Below are positions 23,883 to 35,318 of a DNA stretch of 64,000 bases, one piece after another. The notes below the pieces were generated by a model. It ran no database searches, was not told the DNA's origin, and saw only the letters and a list, made by a program, of their open reading frames with translations. The DNA is from Gymnopilus junonius (taxonomy: Eukaryota; Basidiomycota; Agaricomycetes; Agaricales; Galerinaceae), in NCBI GenBank assembly GCA_015501075.1, contig JADNYJ010000041.1, positions 186,001-250,000 on the forward strand. Reading direction: 5' to 3'. Both the position numbers and the translations under genes were made by a program. Within the stretch, counting starts at the first letter, position 1, and each line of letters opens with the position of its first letter.

Positions 23883-25167
23883 TGTGGTTTGATTTTCCTT
23901 TTCTCTGGACGACGAGTTGAGTGAGAAGATCCGATCACACGAATATGAACTTAGGAGAAGGGTTGAACAAGGTAGTACGTAGGTGCTATGTTATATACCC
24001 AGAATCCTGAAGGGTGGATGTTTGAGCCTGAGGGGGGGACCTTAGCTAAGATTCCTAGACCACGCCACGGCATGATACAGAGGCAGAGACAGAGACAAGT
24101 GTATGACTTGCAATTGGAGATTTATATCCTCGGGAAGAGCAGTATCGAGCGAATGTCTCGTATGTACTCTATTAGATATATAATCCATGATACCCCCCCA
24201 GTCGCCTGACTCTACTCAAGTATAGAAACGGACCGACTGACGGTGACAGGACAGGGGACAGGATTCAGATTCCTCAGAGCTTGGAGCCTGGGGGGTATAC
24301 TTATGGGATGCACCTGTGAGATGGGGGGTTGCAGTGACGTTGAGCGTTGGGCGCTTATCATAAGCTAACAAGGAGATCCTGGAGCCAAGTGTCCGGTATC
24401 ATGGTGGATGGCTAATGCCAATGACCACCTGGATGCATCGTGTTTCGAAAGTATTTACTTCATCCAATGCGCAACATCAACGACTCTCATTGCTTGCTGT
24501 GGTTATTCACTCAACGCCCAAGGGATGGGGCCTGGGGTTGTGGGGATAATTATCAAAAGTGATGATCACTCATGAGAAATACATACTTTCCTCAGCTCTT
24601 CTCCTTGACCTGGCAAAGAGGAAGAACCTAACATCAACACATAGAAAGAAATGAGAAAATGAGAATGGAGAGAATTACACGTAGGTTAAGGCAGTGGTTC
24701 GAGAATGATTTGAGAATGGATGGTAATGCAAAAAAGGTAAGAAAAAAACCAAATCTGAAATGAGCTATCTGATACAACTATGATATGATACGCACATGAC
24801 GCATTTGGGCGTGAGGAAGAGGGATGAAAATGAAAGAATGAAGTGTGAAGTATGTGAATAGTGAAGACGAAAAGTGTCCATGGAGGTACCATGCTTCGTG
24901 AGAGCTGAACTAAACTTACAGGACCTTACAGAAACTTTACCACCCCGAAAAGAAAATAAAAGAAAAGGGAAACGGAAAAAAACATAGGGGGAAAGAAAAA
25001 CGAGAAAAACAGCGCGAGCAACTCGGTTTGGAGGGATCAAAAGACTAGGTAAAGCAAGAAGAAAGGGTAAAAGATACATATATACGGTCAGACCAAAAAA
25101 AGAAGAAAAAAAACATAAGAGAAAAATAAAGCGGCCCAGCAAAAGACCAGGCAGGCTCAGCTCAGGC
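23883..25167. other. Intergenic region
   Basis: About 1.3 kb. The left end is the SDR promoter. The right end, rich in A/G tracts on the plus strand, is the likely 3' untranslated region of the Nbp2-like gene. Open frames near 24686-25217 are low-complexity and not convincing. Confidence 0.45.
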
Positions 25168-27829
25168 TCAAGCAGAAGTAGCATCCGCCGCACCGACGCC
25201 CAACCCTTCCTGCTCATCCTCCCAATCCAACCTCACTGGCTCCAAATAGCTCTCCGGCACCAACGCATGCTTCGGAGCCGCCCCCGAAGCCGCATTCCCA
25301 TTCCCATTCCCATTCGCCGCCACCAGCTCACTCGTCCCTTTCTCATCAATCACCACCGCCCAACCCACGCCTCCCCCGCGCCCGACGACATGCACGAGTT
25401 GGTCTTCCTCTAACCGCATCTCGGCCGTCCCTTCCGGTTCGAAAGCGTACAAGGCGCGGTATAACCCTGGGTAGAGAATATCTTCCTCCTCCTCCCCGTC
25501 CTCACCTTCACCTTCACCTTCCAAGGCGGGGTCGTACTCCTCCTCGTACCCTTCGGATGCATAATACCCTCCTTCCCCTTCGCTTCCTTCGAGAAAGTTA
25601 ATGTCCATCTCACTTCGGCTGGGATATGTTCCGCCTGCTTTACTATCCCGCTCTATAATATCAGCAGCAGTAGCACCGTACCCGCCCGCACCCGTACCCC
25701 AAGCTCTAAACACGCCTCCAGCCCCCATCCCCATCCCCATTCCTAAACCTAACCTCCCCAACCCAATCCGGAACCCATCCAACTGACCCCCCTCATCCCC
25801 ATCCTCATCCACCTCGTCATCCCCCTCCCGACTCTCCGCACTCATCTGGCTTAACGTGCGGGGGCCCAGACGTCGGTTGAGCCTGACCACTTTATTCGCT
25901 TTGGGCACGTCCGGGCCCAGTCCGACGTGTCGTTCGTCGGCGGGAGGGTACGCGTAGTCTCGGATTTTGATGTACACTTTCGCTGTAGTGGTGGTGATGA
26001 CGGAGGCCCTTTTCTGCGCTTGGGATTGGGCTTGGGCTTGAGAGAGTGATGAGGACGAGGGCGTGGCTGTGGCTGGTGTCACAGGCAAACTGTTCCCAGA
26101 TCCTACTGTGGCAGCAGCCGACACCGGTGGTGAGGTGGTGCAGGGTGTAGGTGTAGGTGTAAGTGCCGAATTAGCATTAGCATTGAAATTCGAATTAGTT
26201 GAGATTGAGGTCAGAGCGAACACCAAATTATGCGGAGACGGCAAAGGGGGGACGAGCTGGTTCCCTCCTATCGACTGTCTATTCGCATTGGGCTGAATCA
26301 CAGGGGACCCACGCGCAGATGATCCTGTGCTCGTGCCCGCGTTCCCAGTGGTGTTGTTCGCGTTAGCATTTGCATTATTCTTCCTCACAGAATTCGCCCT
26401 AGACACAGACGTACTCGGCGGTCCTCGAACTCCTCGACCTCGCCGAGCTAGCCGAGTACGCCTTGGACACCCTTCGCGAGATGGGCGAGGGCGGCGCGGG
26501 GCGGTTGGAGAATAGGGAGGGGTCGGCGTTGGTGGTGGATATGGCTGATAAGGCGCTGGAGGGCGGTCGGCTCCGGGATTTGCTGGTGCTGGTGCTTTCC
26601 GCAGCACTGCTGAATACTGAACCGGAGGATTGCTCACCACCGGTGAGAGTGGATTGGTCCAGGTCGGGGATGATAATTTTGGAGAGAGGTAGTTCGGGGG
26701 GTTCTGCTGCTGCTGCTGCTGCCACTGCTGTTGCTGCGGGTGCGGGTGCGACAGGTGACTCTGTTGATGATGATGAGGTTGAAGCTAAGGCTGAAGCTGA
26801 TGCTTGGACAGATTCTGGAGGTAGGGAAGACGACTGTTTCGTAGGTGTCGTCGTTGATGATGATCCTTCCCTCGCATGTGCAGAAGGTGCTGGTAACCAA
26901 GGAGGATCCAGCATGGCAGCGTTATCACCCTCTGAGACAGGAGGCGGGGAAGGATGCCGCTGGATACTATAAGGAGTAGGTGTCACAGGCGACACTAGAC
27001 TGGGAGAAGCAGGTATAGGTAGAGTGCTGGTGCTGCTATTTGTCGGGTGCTCAGTCGCCTCGTTTGTGTGCGCGTATGGGACCTGCAGACCATTCAGCGA
27101 CGCCCGCTGCTGCTGAGAGGCGGAAGAAGGCAAAGACGAAGAGGTAGGTCGAGATTTAGTCTTCTCAGCACCCGCCACATCGGTTCCGTCGCACTGGCGA
27201 GCTAGCAATGACGCATCCCCATTATGTGGATCGGATGGTGAAGACAACAGCGGACGATGCGGGGAAGGTTGGGGATTACTCGATTTCCGACCACCACTTC
27301 CGCTGCGCGCGGGTGGAGCCGGCTTAACGGCGAACTCGTGTGCGCCCGGGGTCGGAGGCGGCAGGAACGACGAGGACGGCGAGGGGAATGGGGAGGTGGA
27401 TGCGCTTCCTTCGAGGGATATTGAGAGGCGCGAGGCTGCGGAGAGAGGGGAGGAGGCAAGTGTTAGTATTCGTTATTTTTAGACAGGTTTTTTGGGAGAG
27501 TAAAGGGTGGGGGAGAAACGTAAGAGAGGTGTTGCGTAATTACGCAAAAGGTGAGCAAATTCCGACATAGGTTCCTCCCTTCCAATGAAACAGAAGTGTC
27601 GCAGAGGCATATGATATCGTCCAAGCCCCCTCCGGGTACCTTGCAACACGGATGTCATCCCAATAGTGACCGACCATCCACGCAGACAAAAACTAATCCT
27701 CATAATCCAACCCTCCAACCTCCAAGCATCATGCCACTCCAGGGGCAATGCGTCTGCCTGATGATCCTATCGATGCCTCACGAACAAAATCTGCTCACCT
27801 GGAGGTTCGGTGTACACCGCAGAGGCCAT
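25168..27829 (-). CDS. Long disordered SH3-domain protein, Nbp2-like, with a frame break
   Basis: A short first exon (27829-27799, MASAVYTEPP) joins in phase, across a long intron of about 360 nt, to a large exon that runs to the stop at 25168. The protein is about 760 residues, mostly Ser/Pro/Ala-rich and disordered, with low-complexity runs of Asn-Ala and Gly-Met. The conserved block KVYIKIRDYAYPPADERH and then VVRLNRRLG precede a C-terminal SH3 domain (RALYAFEPEG, the Trp in VGWAVV, ALVPESYLEPV). That order fits fungal Nbp2, an SH3 adaptor that brings phosphatases to MAPK complexes; yeast Nbp2 is far shorter, so the name is tentative. Between SARSRSSRT and PSTSVSRANS (about 26405-26440) the frame changes by one base with no plausible intron. 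Confidence 0.65.
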
Positions 27830-30800
27830 GGCAGATCCTGCTTTTCGTCTCTTCCAGAGCACAGTGCTCAAGTTCCAGATGGTATGAATCAGAGATGCCA
27901 GACCCGTTGGATGAATGTTTGTGGGGGTGAAATCCCGTGGGTAGGATTCCGCGCCAGAAAAAGAACAAGGGGGCAAGGCTAGTGTATTAAGATCCGTTTG
28001 GATTCCACAGATATTTTTTCCTCGATTTTATTGTGAGGATCCAGGGGTAATGGGAGAGGTGAGCAACGGTATTGGGTATTGCAAGGGCGTATGTAAGTGA
28101 GTGATAATGAAGAGGCAATCAAAGGATGTGCGAAAAGAATTAACGGGATATCCTTTCACGCCGTTGTCATGGTGATCAGTCGCCGGTTTCATTTGTCCTT
28201 GTGTGTTTTTCGGTGGCGTCGGTCTCTCAATTCCAGTTCCTCCGCTTGCGCTTTGCCAGCCTTGCTTGGTCTTCAGGGGTTTACTTCGTCTTACGGTCCT
28301 CGTCCACATCCTCTATTCATCCTTTCTTTAAATTCAAGTCTATACTCTCCCCCAGATTATCTGTTTCCCATAGGCTCGACAGAATTGAAATTCGGAACAG
28401 TCATCCGAGTATACACGTTGCAGCATCTTGAAACGCGGAGACACCTCCTCATGGCCTAATTGCGGTTGTATAAGCAAGGAATCAAAAACCATAGGACACC
28501 ACACCATGATCACCCCGCGCCGGCGCTTAAGCCTATTATCCTCCGATGGGGTTGAGCTGACCAGGCCTTCATGATACCTCGACCATGGGTTGAGTGCCAT
28601 TCTTGTTTTCATTTTTTTTTCAAATGTCACTAGTTGAGTGTCCATTCTTCATATATATATTAAGCGTTTAAACTTGGCTTTTACTGATATACTCTATCCA
28701 TCGCAGCTCCACAGAAACCAGGACAACTTGCACGGGCGATACATCCCACTCAGTGATGCAACGACCAGCCGTCACCAGCGACGTCACCTTGATTGACTTC
28801 AAGCCTCTTCATTCTCCTAGACCCGGTCTCGACTTTATCAGGGAATGAATATCAATATTTATTATTAATAATAAGTATGCAGGTAAGCAAATGATCCCAC
28901 ATCTATTTCCTATCAGCCACTTATTTAATACTGGTGTGGATAACATTGAAGGATCCGTCTATCCATGCGAAGGACCTGTTCGTTTCCCTGTGTATCGCAC
29001 CTGCAACGGGACACTCGTGATTCCTATATGAACCTACCGACCAGGACCAGGATTGGTCCTGAGGATCTTCAGGCCCGACTAGGATCTTGAGGCTCTCGTG
29101 TTGTCACATCGCATTGCAGTCTTATCGCTGGGCACCAACTTTTCCTTTCTTTCTTGTTAATTGCCCGTATATTCCCTCTGACTTTGATCGCTTTTTCGTC
29201 TCAACGTCTCGGTGTCTCGAGCATACTCTATTCAATAGAAAATAACTCGACCCATATCTCCCTTCCATCTCTTCTGCACAGCTACAGCTTAGACGCGCAA
29301 CGACTAGTGACTCCCCATACAAACCCCCTCCTTCCACATCAGACTCATCAGACCATGAACTGGACCCAGTAACGTCGTTGCAACTCGCAGGCTTGCAAGC
29401 TTCCGAATCGGGATCAATGGGTCTGATGCTAAGAGGTAACCTTGTGGGAAGTCATAGCTTGCATTTCTCCTAGGACGAGTGGGTTGTTTACATGCTTTTT
29501 TCGATCTTGATCCCATCTCGACGTACTGCGATTACGTATAAATGGACAGGAAAGCGCGCGTTTCCTTTATCTCATTCTTTGTGGGTGTTGCGATGCTTGC
29601 GGAAGGAATACTGCTTCTTCGATTCTCTGGTGTCCAATTGGACTATTTTGGTTTGGTTCTTTACACCTGCTATAGCCCAAGGACAAGGACGTGGTATGGA
29701 CCTAGGCGTGTAGTGAGTCCTCTGCGGCCCTCATCTGAATCCATGATGCATGCATTGTTCAGATCTTGGACATTGCTGTGCTTGAGCGAGCAATGAGTTA
29801 GAGAATGTTATCATCAGTACTAATACTAGGATCAGGAACTGGATGGATTATCACGAGCTGAAACAAGCGTCCTCTGATTCTGACTTGGAGACACGATGAT
29901 TGTATTTTTGTTTTGTATTGGCGCAGAGAATGCACGAGTTACCTGGCCGTTTCATATTGCTCTTGGATGTTTTTGACGAGGACTTTGCCTTTGCGCTAGC
30001 GGGCTTCATTTCTTCTCCGTCATTCCTTCTTGTGCTTGCTTTTCTAAACTACTGTACCTATCGTGCGGGTTTATGGTTCTCGTTTATCTGGTTCCAGATT
30101 CAAATTCGCTCCAAACTTGCTCCGAATGCATCATGTATCAAGCTGATGGGAAGTCCCAAAAGGTGTTTTACTATCACCGCCCAAAGAAATACTATATCCG
30201 GTAATTTTGGGCTCTCAGGGATCAGATTCGTGATTGGTCTCTCCGAACATCGAGGGATTGGTGCCAATCCCATTCGTGACTGACATCGTGTATTTTTAGA
30301 CCTTAGAGTGCCCACTCTATCATGACGCCAGATGGACAGGGAAGATCCTTTTTACCGCTTGGAAATTGGAAGATGCTCCTGGCGATGGAGTAGGCCTAGG
30401 GTGTGACGTGCGTAAGCTCCTCCCTCCTCCTTGCGTCTTCCAGGACTTCAGTCCGGAGTTAACGAGTCCCCATCACGTCAGGCAAATTATACATGACCAT
30501 GTTCCTCATTCGGATTACCCTCCTCAAACCGGTAAATTGTGCACTGGCGGGGGGGATCAAGTTCGTTGCTATTCATTTCAAATCCAAGTATCACCGGTCA
30601 TGAGGCGTTCGATCGATAAGGAACCCCCCCCAAACAGTATCCGACACATGGAAATTCAAAACACGCGTTCGTTCGTTGATGCTGTGAAATTTTTTTGCTT
30701 CACTTATTTGCTCCTTGGCGTCTAGATTGGATCCCGCCTGTATTCCTTTCCTTTCCTTTCCCTTCCCCTTCCACCACCCTTGGGAAGAGTCGCCGTTTCC

Positions 30801-30875
30801 CTTCTTCTATCCAATCTATCGCTCCATCCTCGCCACTCCTCTGTACTCAACAGCACCAATCATCCAAATCCATCC
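27830..30875. other. Long intergenic region
   Basis: Three kb without a supportable gene. Open frames near 28097-28459, 29492-29796 and 29900-30283 are hydrophobic or low-complexity and show no family motif. The last 150 bases carry a strongly pyrimidine-rich tract (about 30740-30800, repeated CCTTT units) typical of the core promoter and leader of fungal genes. It precedes the HMG-box gene at 30876. Confidence 0.45.
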
Positions 30876-31914
30876 ATGGCACCCACCAGAACCCAAACTC
30901 CCAACCCCCCACGTGCGCCTAATAAATGGCTTTGCTTCTGCGCAGAATTCTCTACTCGATACATGACTGCGAAACAGAACGCAGCCATGACCATGAACCC
31001 CGAACAGTACCGCAAGATGGCGGAACAGCTCCCTTCCGTCGCCAAGCTTGCTTCTAAGGCTTGGTGGCGAGGCGGCGAGCCCCTTCATCGCTATTGGGAG
31101 GAGGTGGCGCGACGACGGAAGATTCAGCATCGTCAGAGCTATCCGAATTATACGTACCAACCAAGGAGAAATATACTCATGAGGCAGCGCCCTCGGACTC
31201 CAACTCCAACTCCAATTCGGACTCCATCTCCAACCCCTGCGCCTGCGCCTGCTCCTGCTCTTGGTGATATGGGCAATGGTGATTCCAGTGAAGCGAGAAC
31301 ATCCGTTCCCTCTGGCGTCCGTCTCATCAAACCCAGTGGTAAGTATGCAATCTAATTCCAAGTCGACCTCCTGACGTAAATGGTAGGTTACGTGGCTGGA
31401 GGAGGCGCCATGGATGTCGAACGCGAAGATAGACCGCCACCAGCTGGTAGCTGTGAGTGCCCACCTCTCAATTCATGCTCGAAAATTGCTGCTTGCTTAC
31501 ATAGCTCAAGTCGAGATCATAGACTTGACGCACGATGACGACGACGACGACAAGCATGTCGATGTTATTGAAGGTAAGTTCAAATTCCGCATTTCAGGCC
31601 ATGTGTCAAGGACCTCATGCAACCATAGTTACTTCTGAATCTCCAGTAAATCGACCTCATAATGCAAGCATCACTCGTCAAGCAGATGTCATTGACTTAA
31701 CTGAAGAAGAAGACGAAGAAATGTCTGCTGATGGTGAGCGTTTGTTGATTACTTGAAGCCGAGGACCCAAGGACCTAATTGAGCCAATACCATTGTTGTA
31801 CTAGCTTCTGCCGAAATCATAGAAGAAATCCAAAGAACGCCGATCGTCCCCGCCTCGTCGCACCCGAATTTCCATCGCCGATCTACTTTTGTGAGATTAA
31901 GGCCAGGTGAATGA
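30876..31914 (+). CDS. HMG-box protein with two SUMO-interaction-like motifs, copy 2
   Basis: Five exons (30876-31338, 31387-31446, 31505-31573, 31647-31733, 31805-31914) give 262 residues with every phase closing. The HMG box opens at RAPNKWLCFC near residue 14, passes LASKAWWRGGEPLHRYW and ends at YPNYTYQP. A TPTPTP linker follows. Exon 3 then encodes VEIIDLTHDDDDDD and exon 4 VIDLTEEEDEE. Both have the hydrophobic-core-plus-acidic-tail form of SUMO-interaction motifs. Exon 5 adds AEIIEEI. The natural reading is a DNA-binding factor that recruits, or is recruited by, SUMOylated proteins; that is inference from motif form. It is the first of three HMG-box genes in the same orientation and shows no frame break. 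Confidence 0.8.
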
Positions 31915-32515
31915 GTGAAATCGGGAATGAGAGATGGAAAGGAAATATCGCTAGGTCAGTTTGTCGTCGCTTCAGTTGCTATGCGATTCGACTCTGATTT
32001 CCTCACCCACAGCATTGATACCAGTATTAACATTTATGAATTTTTTCTATGATTGCTCGTCTGTACCACAAATTTACTCTCATTTATGCTAATTTATTCC
32101 ATCCGAGTTTCGTCAATCATACATCAAGTTGATGGAGCGTCAAGTTGGATGCCACAGCCTTGCATGCCCAATGGCCCGCAAGGCCATTGTTGGAAGTCGA
32201 CAAACCTTTGACTCAGGCCCACAGAATCCGGATCCACCTTTGGCCCGCCCGCTGCTCCCCGGAAACAAAAAATTGACCTCCTTAGAAGGGCAATAATGAC
32301 GTATGTAGGCCAAAACGACGGGCATTCTTGTGATCTCGGGGCCTAATAGCTCGTTTGTTTGATTTTTGTTTACCTTGCCAGAATTGCTTTTAGATCCTGG
32401 GCCCTTCTTTCACTTTTATTACAATCCCTTTCTTTCTTTCCTCATCACTTGGCCCTCTTAGGGTGCCTCAGACACGCTTACACACACTACATCCTTTTCC
32501 AATCCTACTTTTCCA
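31915..32515. other. Spacer between HMG-box copies 2 and 3
   Basis: 600 bases with no exon. The last 120 bases before 32516 are CT-rich, as in the promoter of copy 2. Confidence 0.5.
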
Positions 32516-33615
32516 ATGCCATCTTCCACGAGTGAACGCGTTGAGCCACCACGGCCCCCAAACAAATACATCCTATTCCGGAAGTGGTTTTTGAAAACAG
32601 TCGATGAAAATCAACAAAAGCTTGTCTCAAAGCTTGCCGCCAAGAAGTGGCATAGTGTAGGAAATGACTCGGAGCTCCACCAATATTTCGAAAAGCTCGC
32701 CGCCGAACTCAAATCCATACATTCAGAAATCTTTCGGGATTACAAGTACAAGCCAAAGAAAAAAGGGAAGAAGAAAAGGACATCCAGGGCCAAGGAAACT
32801 TCGAGCGCGACGCTCAGCGTTCAAGCAGAAAAAGCAGTCTCAAAAAACGAGGGGCATACCGTTGCTGGCCCTTCTAAGGGTATGAATGGTGTCACCGAAA
32901 GCAGGGCTGCTCCTTACTCTCTCGCTCAACGCCCTCAGCGCCCCCCTCGTCCTCATGTTTCACCGCCTCCGATCCCGGGTCCTAGCTCAATGTTTGCTAC
33001 CCCGCCTGCGGACGTCGCATTCCAAGTGGAGCCTACATTTCGGCCTCAGCAGGCTCACAATATCAACAATGGCATCGTACTTCACGATGCTTATAACCAT
33101 ATATTGGTACTTTCTCTCGAGCTTCTTCACTGGCCAATCTGTGTATTCAATACTCTTTTGTAGGTGCCACCGAATAGCAACTTTATTCCTGAATACGATT
33201 GGACTCCATATAGTCAACTGGAGCACCAACATCAAGTGAATCCCCAGGTAACGTCCCTCGGGCATTACGCTCCTCGGGATGGATCGTTTACGAGCCAAGA
33301 GGCCACCACCGTCAATAATGTGGTCGGAGGTAACTTCTATAGGGGATATGAGGTTAGTGAGCTATATAAGTCTATGATTACCCTTACCAATGAAATGTCT
33401 AGTCGTCGGGGCTGGCTCTCATGCCTGAGAACCCATCACAAGGCGGTGGCCCAAATTCATTTATTTATACGCCCCCCGTTCCTCAAACTGTAGAGCCTCA
33501 GCAATGGAACGGGAGTTTTGGGAGTGACTATTTACAAGATTTTGAAACCAATTTCAATTTCCAGAACCCAGGTTATCTTACTTATAATGCAAATGAAGGT
33601 ACATCACTATGGTAG
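32516..33615 (+). CDS. HMG-box transcription factor, copy 3
   Basis: Three exons (32516-33106, 33164-33352, 33403-33615) give 330 residues. The HMG box starts at RPPNKYILFR near residue 14 and ends at FRDYKYKP. It lacks the short insertion between the first two helices that copies 2 and 4 have. A Lys-rich tail (KKKGKKKR) right after the box is a likely nuclear localisation signal. The rest is Pro/Gln/Asn-rich and aromatic, as in activation regions: PRPHVSPPPIPGPSS, then repeated Phe/Tyr/Asn stretches ending DFETNFNFQNPGY. No other domain is seen. Splice phases close and no frame break is needed. DNA targets cannot be inferred. Confidence 0.8.
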
Positions 33616-35318
33616 TCGGGCCCTTAAGATTTTTACTTTTCTCTCCAGTAGATAATCGGATCCAGTCGTTAATACATTGGATTGTCTTAATGAGTGTGGT
33701 ACTCTCTGACAATTACGCGCCGCCTCACCTTCCACCCAGCACACACGCGACGCGTTATGGTTATTTTTAGGACGCGCAGTTCTCGCGATGAATTTCATCA
33801 TTACATAATGTTCAATTCTTGACTTCCAACGCTCAGCTGAGCTTAGAGACACAGGCCCTTCGTTGCCTTTCCATGTAGTCTTCTTCTAGGATTGGTGTGT
33901 AAGTGTTTTTTAATTACCATTGAGACGTGTGGACTCAACGAGGTTGACGCGCAGATGGCCGTTCTTCTGTCAAACCGTTTGATGCGGAAGGTGTGAATCA
34001 GTCGACTCAACTCAAGTTCCCGTCGGTGGAAGTGCGCTGCATTTTCGCGATTATCTAACTTGAGAGATGGTGGGTTCTCTTTCCCACATCCTATGCATAA
34101 ATTAATCCTCCATGGACCCTCAGCCGATATGAATTCAAACCGGTGCGCCCTCAACCTTGCAACACTGACCCTCCGCTCCATTCTAAGGGTCCCGGTCCAC
34201 CTAACGCTCTGTTTGGATCCAGGGTTCACAAATAAATTTAGAGTTGCTATCTCCTGGTATTCGTTTATGCAGTGACGAGTAATCACAGCTATGGTTTCCT
34301 TTGGCCGAAGGAAGTCTTGGCGTTGACTATATTCAGACGCTACTCACACCCTAACTCGGGTAGGCCGAAATCACTTCTAATGCTTAAAGTGCGTATGAAT
34401 TCGGATTATTACTTTTTCTCTTTGGATTCTCTCTTTGTATCCTTTCCCCTTCCTTTCATTCCCTGTGTTATGTGTATATCAATCTGTCATTAAGATCTGT
34501 TTGCTCTAGGATAGCCTGGTGCATGCCGTAAACCTTATGCTCAAATCACACAGCAATTTGTCTTCCATTCGAAAGGCACTGATCTGATAAGCTTTGAAGG
34601 GATCACCGCCACAGACATTTATTTGCTCGGAAAGCACCGTCTTATTATTGGTTGCATAAGACCGCCGAAGCCCCGAAGACCGCCAATCATGCCACTGTTC
34701 GTGCCCACTGTTCGGGTTATTTTTAGGACTCCTATTGTTACACCGCTCACGGGCTAAATGAAAGGAGAGCTCCCATGAAACAACGTTCACCCAGCCACCT
34801 CAGCATTAGCTGCATTCCAAGTTCTCTGACTCGGGAGAGAGATGCTGTGCGCCTGCAGAAGAGCATGTGGGACGTATACGCCGCCCATCATGTCAATCGT
34901 GACACCGAAGCACATGGTGCAAACTTTCCTCATTGAGTAAATGTCCCCAAATCGGTCGTTTGCGAGTATTTGGCTACCAGGTGGGTTGCCAGCTCCCGGG
35001 TCATAACCACTGATAACGCGCACACAGTGCAACGAACGTGAGAACTGTGGCAAGGTCCTACAAACATGACTGGCCACGGGTCCTAATTTAGCGCAGAATG
35101 TGCTGTTTGTTAAAATTTGCCCCTTTCGGTTTGATTTCGCATTTCTTTCTTCCCCTCCATAACTCATTCGCCCCCATCCTCTTAACCCACATACTTCCCC
35201 TGTCCTGTCAGGCCCCATACACCTCACACCTTTTATCCTACTACGCGTCTTGGTTCTCGACGCAAACGCAACTAAACTTTGCAACCCATCGCTACAGCAC
35301 ACTACTCGATTTGCACTC
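33616..35318. other. Spacer between HMG-box copies 3 and 4
   Basis: About 1.7 kb. Minus-strand frames near 33843-34286 and 34787-35401 lack motifs, and the second overlaps the start of copy 4. The last 200 bases are CT-rich and probably form the promoter of copy 4. Confidence 0.45.

Noticed and set aside
26063..26972. Long plus-strand frames opposite the Nbp2-like gene
   Set aside because: They mirror the low-complexity Ser/Ala/Gly codons of the minus-strand gene and carry no domain.
28097..30283. Candidate small membrane proteins
   Set aside because: Hydrophobic frames are expected from T-rich intergenic DNA, and no topology or motif is shared with known families.
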